From assembly GCA_905215045.1 (NCBI GenBank), contig CAJMOO010000071.1, forward strand, positions 1-9,092: a DNA stretch of 9,092 bases, read 5' to 3'. Shown here piece after piece: positions 4,695 through 9,092 of the stretch; position 1 is the stretch's first letter; each line of letters starts with the position of its first letter. The notes below the pieces were generated by a model. The model was not told the DNA's origin. It saw only the letters and a list, made by a program, of their open reading frames with translations, and did not search any database. A program made the position numbers and the translations under genes. Source of the DNA: an uncultured bacterium. GTDB lineage: Bacteria > Bacillota_A > Clostridia > Lachnospirales > Lachnospiraceae.

Positions 4695-6374
4695 ATGAAC
4701 AATATGAAATTACCAGTAGGAATTTCTGATTTTCATAAATTAAGACAAAATGAATATTATTATGTAGATAAAACGAATTTGATCAAAGAATTACTGGAAT
4801 CAAGAATCGCAGAAGTTACATTGATCACGAGACCAAGACGCTTTGGAAAGACGATCGGCATGAGTATGTTGGCGTATTTCTTTGATATACGAAAAGACAG
4901 CAGAAAACTATTTGAAGATTTGAAGATCTCAAGAGATATAGAATTATGTCAAAAATGGATGAATCAGTATCCAACATTATTTATTTCCTTCAAAGATGTG
5001 GATGGATTGAATTTTCAATCAGCTATGAAGATGTTAAGAAATCAGATTTCATGGATCTGCAATGAGCATGATTATTTATCAGATAGCGATAAGATAAATG
5101 AGAATGATAAAAAGATCTTTTTAAAGTTACAAGATATAAGTGAAGAAAATTTATCAGAAGACCTGATAAAAATCAGTGTGGCTACCATCATAAGAATGAT
5201 GAATGCGCATTACGGAAAGCCGGTTATTTTATTATTGGATGAATATGATGTACCATTAGCGAAAGCAAGCAGCAATGGATACTATAAAGAAATGCTGGAT
5301 GTGATGAAAACGATGATGAGTACATCTCTAAAAGATAATTCTCATCTTCAGTTCGCAGTAGTTACAGGTTGCTTGAAAATTGCAAAGGAAAGTATATTTA
5401 CAGGAACCAATAATTTTATCTCAGATACGATCATAGCAACACATTTAAATGAATATTTTGGATTTACCGATCAGGAAGTAAAAGATATCTTAAAAGATAT
5501 TGGACTGCAAGAGCATTTTAAAGAAATCAAAGAATGGTATGATGGGTATAATTTTGGAAAGATCGATGTATATTGTCCATGGGATGTTATGAACTATGTA
5601 AGAGATCTACGGATCGATCCAGACATGAAGCCAGCAAGTTACTGGAAGAATACAAGTGATAATGCGATCATACGATCTTTCATAGACTACGCAGGCAGCG
5701 GAATTCAAAAAAAGATGGAAAAATTGATGGCAGGAGACACGATTGATCAGAAAATAGAAGAAAATCTTACGTATGATTATTTACATTCGTCAGAAGAGAA
5801 TTTTTGGAGTATTTTGTATTTAACAGGATATCTGACAAGAGATAAGGAAGAGAAGGAAAGTGCAGATGGAAAGATTACATTGAAGATTCCAAACAAAGAG
5901 ATACGAGAGATTTTTGAGACAACAGTACAGGATTGGTTTAGTGATACAGCGAAACTACAAGATCGAAAGCATTTATTTGATGCAGTATGGAACGGTGATG
6001 AGCAGACTTTGACACAGGAGATCAGCAGGTTATTGCGAATAACGATCAGTTATCATGATTATAGAGAAGATTTTTATCATACATTTCTTGCAGGAATATT
6101 TGCTGGGGCTGGATATAGTGTTGAATCGAATAAAGAACATGGAGAAGGTCGAAGTGATCTTGTTATTTTTAATGAATGTGAAGGAAAGGTTGCAGTTTTT
6201 GAAGCGAAATATTCAAAAGAAGTGAAGAAATTAGAAGAGGATTGCGAAAAAGCTATTCAGCAGATCGATCATAGGATGTATGCAAAGGAATTTGAGGATA
6301 GTTATGATGAGGTGATCTGCTATGGGATTTCTTTTTACAAGAAACGGTGTGTTGTAAAAAGAGATGTAAAGTAG
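4695..6374 (+). CDS. AAA-ATPase-like / PD-(D/E)XK nuclease-superfamily protein, 559 aa
   Basis: A two-domain protein of the AAA-ATPase_like plus PDDEXK_9 (DUF1703) type, common in several copies in gut Firmicutes and Bacteroidetes and of uncertain function. Numbered from 4695, the opening MNNMKLPVGISDFHKLR and YYVDKTNLI (22-30) are typical. The P-loop lies in RPRRFGKT (46-53) and the Walker B in ILLLDEYD (178-185). VTGCLKIAKESIFTGTNN (223-240) corresponds to the sensor region. The C-terminal domain has GRSDLVIF (485-492) and VFEAKYS (501-507), giving D488 with E503-x-K505, a complete nuclease-fold motif. It could cleave or bind nucleic acid, but this is not established for the family. The gene starts 23 nt after the cyclase stop and ends 25 nt before the secreted-protein gene. 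Start 4695 is chosen on the ribosome site; GTG 4683 would add four residues. Confidence 0.88.
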   Translation: MNNMKLPVGISDFHKLRQNEYYYVDKTNLIKELLESRIAEVTLITRPRRFGKTIGMSMLAYFFDIRKDSRKLFEDLKISRDIELCQKWMNQYPTLFISFKDVDGLNFQSAMKMLRNQISWICNEHDYLSDSDKINENDKKIFLKLQDISEENLSEDLIKISVATIIRMMNAHYGKPVILLLDEYDVPLAKASSNGYYKEMLDVMKTMMSTSLKDNSHLQFAVVTGCLKIAKESIFTGTNNFISDTIIATHLNEYFGFTDQEVKDILKDIGLQEHFKEIKEWYDGYNFGKIDVYCPWDVMNYVRDLRIDPDMKPASYWKNTSDNAIIRSFIDYAGSGIQKKMEKLMAGDTIDQKIEENLTYDYLHSSEENFWSILYLTGYLTRDKEEKESADGKITLKIPNKEIREIFETTVQDWFSDTAKLQDRKHLFDAVWNGDEQTLTQEISRLLRITISYHDYREDFYHTFLAGIFAGAGYSVESNKEHGEGRSDLVIFNECEGKVAVFEAKYSKEVKKLEEDCEKAIQQIDHRMYAKEFEDSYDEVICYGISFYKKRCVVKRDVK

Positions 6375-6390
6375 TAGTTCAGAAAATATG

Positions 6391-6398
6391 AGGAAAGG
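6391..6398 (+). promoter_or_regulatory. ribosome binding site deciding the start of the secreted protein
   Basis: AGGAAAGG precedes the ATG at 6400, with its AGGA 5 nt away. The in-frame ATG at 6388 has no purine-rich site upstream and runs into this site, so 6400 is the better start. Confidence 0.55.
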
Positions 6399-6399
6399 A

Positions 6400-9000
6400 A
6401 TGAAAAAGAGAATCATCAGCAAAATATTAACATTACTGGTCGCATTCAGTATGGTATTTACGTTACTGCCAGTGAACAACAAAATAGTACATGCTGGGGA
6501 TGGCAAAGTAAATATTGGAGATTATATTTACCTTGGAACTTATCAGGGTAAGAAGATAAAATGGAGATGCATCGGAGAGGATTCAAATGGGAAATTGATG
6601 CTGAGTGATCAAATCCTGTGTAAGAAGAGTTATGATGCAAAATATTCCGGGTATAAAAACCGCATCAGGGCTGAAAGAGGATCCAATCGCTGGACAGAAT
6701 CAGCCTTGAGACATTGGATGAATTCTGCCGGAGAGGTTGATTGGAGCAATCGATCTGTACCTTCCGCAGCAAATCTTGATGGAGAGGATGCTTATGATGA
6801 AGAACAGGGATTTTTATCTTCTTTTACTGATTCAGAGCTTCAGTGTGTAAAGACGGTCACACAGAAAACATATTTGAATAATCTGGATGCAGACAAAGCA
6901 GATGGAGGATCTTCCAAATTTGATTTTGATGCAAATGGATACCATCGTAAGCTGTTTGAAACTTTAGCAGAGGCAACCGATAAATGGTATGAGAATACAA
7001 CGGATCAGTTCTTCTTGATAGGACCAGAGCAGCTGTTGATGGGAACCAATAATATTGGTTTGGATTATATGGCTCCAGACGATTCCTACTGGCTAAGACT
7101 GCCTTGTAACACAGGACAATCTTACGAAAATGTAGCACGATCAATAGGAGCAAACAGAATCACACATGCAAGAGCAAATAATTCGAATCATGGAGTAAGA
7201 GCCGCATTTTATCTGGATGAAGATCAATTCTATGGAGAAGTGATCGAAGGAGGAATGTCCAGTTACTTTAAAACAGGTAAGGATACGAATCAGTTTAAGC
7301 ATATAGGGATGAGAGCTTTCATTTCAAATCCTGTATATCTAAATAAATTGGTGAAGCAGTGTAGTGATTTTCAGAGTAAATGGAGAATGATCACGTATTT
7401 TCATGGAGAACATACAGGTGTATGCCATGGGATCGCTTTGAGTATGTGTTATGGAAACCAAGGTTATATTGATTTTGATGATATTACAAGTGGCGCACAT
7501 GATTATTGGACGCTGGGAAGCCCATATGAGAATTCCAAAATGAAAGACATGATCTTATATTATCAGATGACACAGTGTCTGGACAGTGGAAGATCAACGT
7601 ATGGAATCAGTAAAAATTCAGGTTGGGGAAATGGAGATCTGGAAACTTTTCTTAAGAAATTTGTAGCAGAAGCCCAGTATGCAAAAAGAGTGAAAAAACC
7701 ATTTGTTTTCTCCTTCATGATACCAGAGGGCGGACATAGTGTTGTTGTTTGTGGTTATAAGAAGGACACGGATGGAAATCATGAGATTACGATCTATGAT
7801 GAAAATTCTTATCACCCTGGAAGTTATGGGGGATACCTGACAATGAAAGTCTCTTCTGATTTCAAGAGCTTCCATTTTGCAGATTCAAATTCAAGATTTG
7901 ATGATGTATGTGTAGAAGATCTGTGGACGAATCTGAACTATTATGGAGTTGATAAAATATATAATGGCGGGATTCAGACCTTAAAAATGAAAAGCAGGAT
8001 GGCGGCATCAGCATATCAGGAAGATGATCAGGATCAGACGACGATTCAGATATCAGCAAATAAGCGATTCCGATTACAAAATGCAGAAGGAAAGTATCTC
8101 GAATACGATGGAAACAATTACACAGGAGATATGAAAGTTTATTCCTGCGAACAAAGCGATTGGGAAAGTGAGCATCCAATCTGGAATCTTAGAGTGGCGG
8201 CAAGCAATTCATTTGAATTGACGAAAGCAGAGGAAGGCTGCCAGTTCCTTTGTGATGATAACAACAAGGGATATGCAGTAACCGCCGATGGAGCAGACAA
8301 AGTAACGATCACTTCTGGGAAGATCAAAGTGGAAGGAGATAATTATAATCTGTCAGCTGCGATGCAATCCAAGAATTCCGAGGAAGGAATTGTAGAGGTC
8401 AATGCCAAAGTGCAGGGAAACAGTACGATTTTAGATAACAACACAAACACATCCATTCAATTTGATGATAAGGGAAATAACGTTAAGGTAACAAAATATG
8501 TTGATTTTTCAGCAGATATCGTTAATGAGAAAGAAGAAGTCAAAGGTTCTGATTTTGTGGTAGAAGAACTTGATAAGAAAGATCCTGAAATCCCAGACCA
8601 GGGAGAAGATAATAAAGGGAATGGCAATGAAAGTGACAATAATTTCACTGAGAATAACGCACAAAGTAAACCAGAAGTAATCAAACCCAATATCGTAAAA
8701 CCATTAAAATTAAAGAAACAGATAATAAAAATAGCAAAAATAAAAACTTTCAAGGCAAAAAAATTAAAACGTAAAAAGGCAACATTTAACCTAAAAGCGA
8801 GATCTTTGGGGAAAGCAAAACTGACCTATAAAGTGACTAAATATCCAAAGAAAGCAAAAAAATGTATGATCGTAACTAAGAGTGGAAAAGTTACATTAAA
8901 GAAGAAAGCCAAGAAAGGAACATACAAGATCCGGATCACGGCAGCAAAAACATCGAAGTATCAGAAAGCGGTGAAATATGTGACGGTTAAGGTAAAATAA
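6400..9000 (+). CDS. secreted multidomain protein: DUF6273-like, papain-like peptidase-like, Lys-rich Ig-like tail (866 aa)
   Basis: Numbered from 6400. A signal peptide (MKKR start, hydrophobic core about 8-24) probably ends at VHA|GDG (32/33). Residues about 35-310 resemble DUF6273: GDYIYLGTYQGKKIKWRCIG (40-59), WTESALRHWMNS (98-109), DQFFLIGPEQ (202-211), YWLRLP (230-235) and GVRAAFYL (265-272). Residues about 325-515 look like a papain-fold peptidase: GVCHGIALSM (340-349, candidate Cys342), GGHSVVVCGY (444-453, His446) and IYDENSY (465-471, Asp467 or Asn469). A beta-rich part (about 550-700) and an acidic Asn/Asp/Glu linker (712-756) follow. A strongly basic Ig-like domain (about 770-866) ends VKYVTVKVK. 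There is no LPXTG motif, so the lysine-rich end may hold it on wall polymers. Substrate is unknown, and peptidase activity is inferred from the Cys/His pattern. It is the last gene before the terminators. Confidence 0.82.
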   Translation: MKKRIISKILTLLVAFSMVFTLLPVNNKIVHAGDGKVNIGDYIYLGTYQGKKIKWRCIGEDSNGKLMLSDQILCKKSYDAKYSGYKNRIRAERGSNRWTESALRHWMNSAGEVDWSNRSVPSAANLDGEDAYDEEQGFLSSFTDSELQCVKTVTQKTYLNNLDADKADGGSSKFDFDANGYHRKLFETLAEATDKWYENTTDQFFLIGPEQLLMGTNNIGLDYMAPDDSYWLRLPCNTGQSYENVARSIGANRITHARANNSNHGVRAAFYLDEDQFYGEVIEGGMSSYFKTGKDTNQFKHIGMRAFISNPVYLNKLVKQCSDFQSKWRMITYFHGEHTGVCHGIALSMCYGNQGYIDFDDITSGAHDYWTLGSPYENSKMKDMILYYQMTQCLDSGRSTYGISKNSGWGNGDLETFLKKFVAEAQYAKRVKKPFVFSFMIPEGGHSVVVCGYKKDTDGNHEITIYDENSYHPGSYGGYLTMKVSSDFKSFHFADSNSRFDDVCVEDLWTNLNYYGVDKIYNGGIQTLKMKSRMAASAYQEDDQDQTTIQISANKRFRLQNAEGKYLEYDGNNYTGDMKVYSCEQSDWESEHPIWNLRVAASNSFELTKAEEGCQFLCDDNNKGYAVTADGADKVTITSGKIKVEGDNYNLSAAMQSKNSEEGIVEVNAKVQGNSTILDNNTNTSIQFDDKGNNVKVTKYVDFSADIVNEKEEVKGSDFVVEELDKKDPEIPDQGEDNKGNGNESDNNFTENNAQSKPEVIKPNIVKPLKLKKQIIKIAKIKTFKAKKLKRKKATFNLKARSLGKAKLTYKVTKYPKKAKKCMIVTKSGKVTLKKKAKKGTYKIRITAAKTSKYQKAVKYVTVKVK

Positions 9001-9011
9001 TGATAGAAAAA

Positions 9012-9039
9012 GAAATATTCAGCAATACGTGAATATTTC
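9012..9039 (+). terminator. AT-rich hairpin after the secreted-protein gene
   Basis: GAAATATTCA (9012-9021) and TGAATATTTC (9030-9039) form a perfect 10-bp stem with an 8-nt loop, beginning 12 nt after the stop codon. The stem is AT-rich and has no T-run after it, so it would be a modest terminator or a 3'-end protecting structure. Confidence 0.45.
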
Positions 9040-9092
9040 AGACTGTAGACAAAGTCCCGGTATTTGCCGGGACTTTCAGACTGTAGACAAAG
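9036..9092. repeat. 19-bp direct repeat flanking a hairpin, 38-bp period
   Basis: The 19-mer TTTCAGACTGTAGACAAAG occurs at 9036-9054 and again at 9074-9092, ending exactly at the window edge. The distance between copies is 38 bp and the space is filled by the GC-rich hairpin. This could be the start of a tandem array or a mobile intergenic repeat that continues to the right. Confidence 0.75.
9051..9076 (+). terminator. strong GC-rich hairpin, likely bidirectional terminator
   Basis: AAAGTCCCGG (9051-9060) and CCGGGACTTT (9067-9076) form a perfect 10-bp stem with the 6-nt loop TATTTG. The outer A:T pairs give a short U-run on either strand, as in bidirectional intrinsic terminators. It lies about 50 nt after the secreted-protein stop and is nested in the 19-bp direct repeat. 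Confidence 0.6.

Noticed and set aside
4695..6374. Known abortive-infection or restriction system based on the AAA plus PD-(D/E)XK protein
   Set aside because: The family occurs alone in many genomes without a defence partner. No methyltransferase, sensor or toxin gene adjoins it here.
9036..9092. CRISPR array
   Set aside because: Only two repeat copies are visible, and the 'spacer' is a perfect palindrome rather than unique DNA. No cas gene is present.

Overview
The window looks like a low-GC Gram-positive gut anaerobe of the Clostridia, most likely Lachnospiraceae. This rests on AT-rich codon use, AGGAGG-type ribosome sites, and several protein families frequent in that group: a DUF1294 membrane protein, an AAA-ATPase-like/PD-(D/E)XK protein, a DUF6273-type secreted protein and a lysine-rich Ig-like tail. 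The genus cannot be fixed from the sequence alone.

Layout. Positions 1-740 are very AT-rich and gene-poor. They hold one possible 53-residue membrane peptide, several dyads, and a 24-codon ORF that resembles the start of an XRE-type repressor behind an 8-bp palindrome. About 741-2219 is an insertion sequence of the IS110 family on the minus strand. Its 430-residue transposase is intact, and the roughly 160 nt upstream of it is where the bridge RNA of IS110-group elements is normally encoded. From 2220 to 2959 lies a structured, unrecognised stretch that runs into the 3' remnant of an AlbA_2/HATPase 'RecG-like' regulator gene, which has lost its N-terminal domains.

Positions 2985-9000 form a compact plus-strand block: a DUF1294 membrane protein, a diguanylate cyclase with an ECF S-component-like membrane region, an AAA-ATPase-like/PD-(D/E)XK protein, and an 866-residue secreted protein. 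The secreted protein combines a DUF6273-like domain, a papain-like cysteine-peptidase-like domain and a lysine-rich C-terminal domain. Gaps of 61, 23 and 25 nt and a good ribosome site before each gene suggest one transcription unit. It ends in two perfect 10-bp hairpins.

Functional reading (inference). The membrane cyclase may sense a small ligand or vitamin state and make c-di-GMP, and the exported protein may be a surface-acting hydrolase. No known defence system, CRISPR array, tRNA or rRNA is visible. The less ordinary items are the S-component/GGDEF fusion, the possible bridge RNA, the composite secreted protein, and the 38-bp hairpin repeat cut by the right edge of the window.
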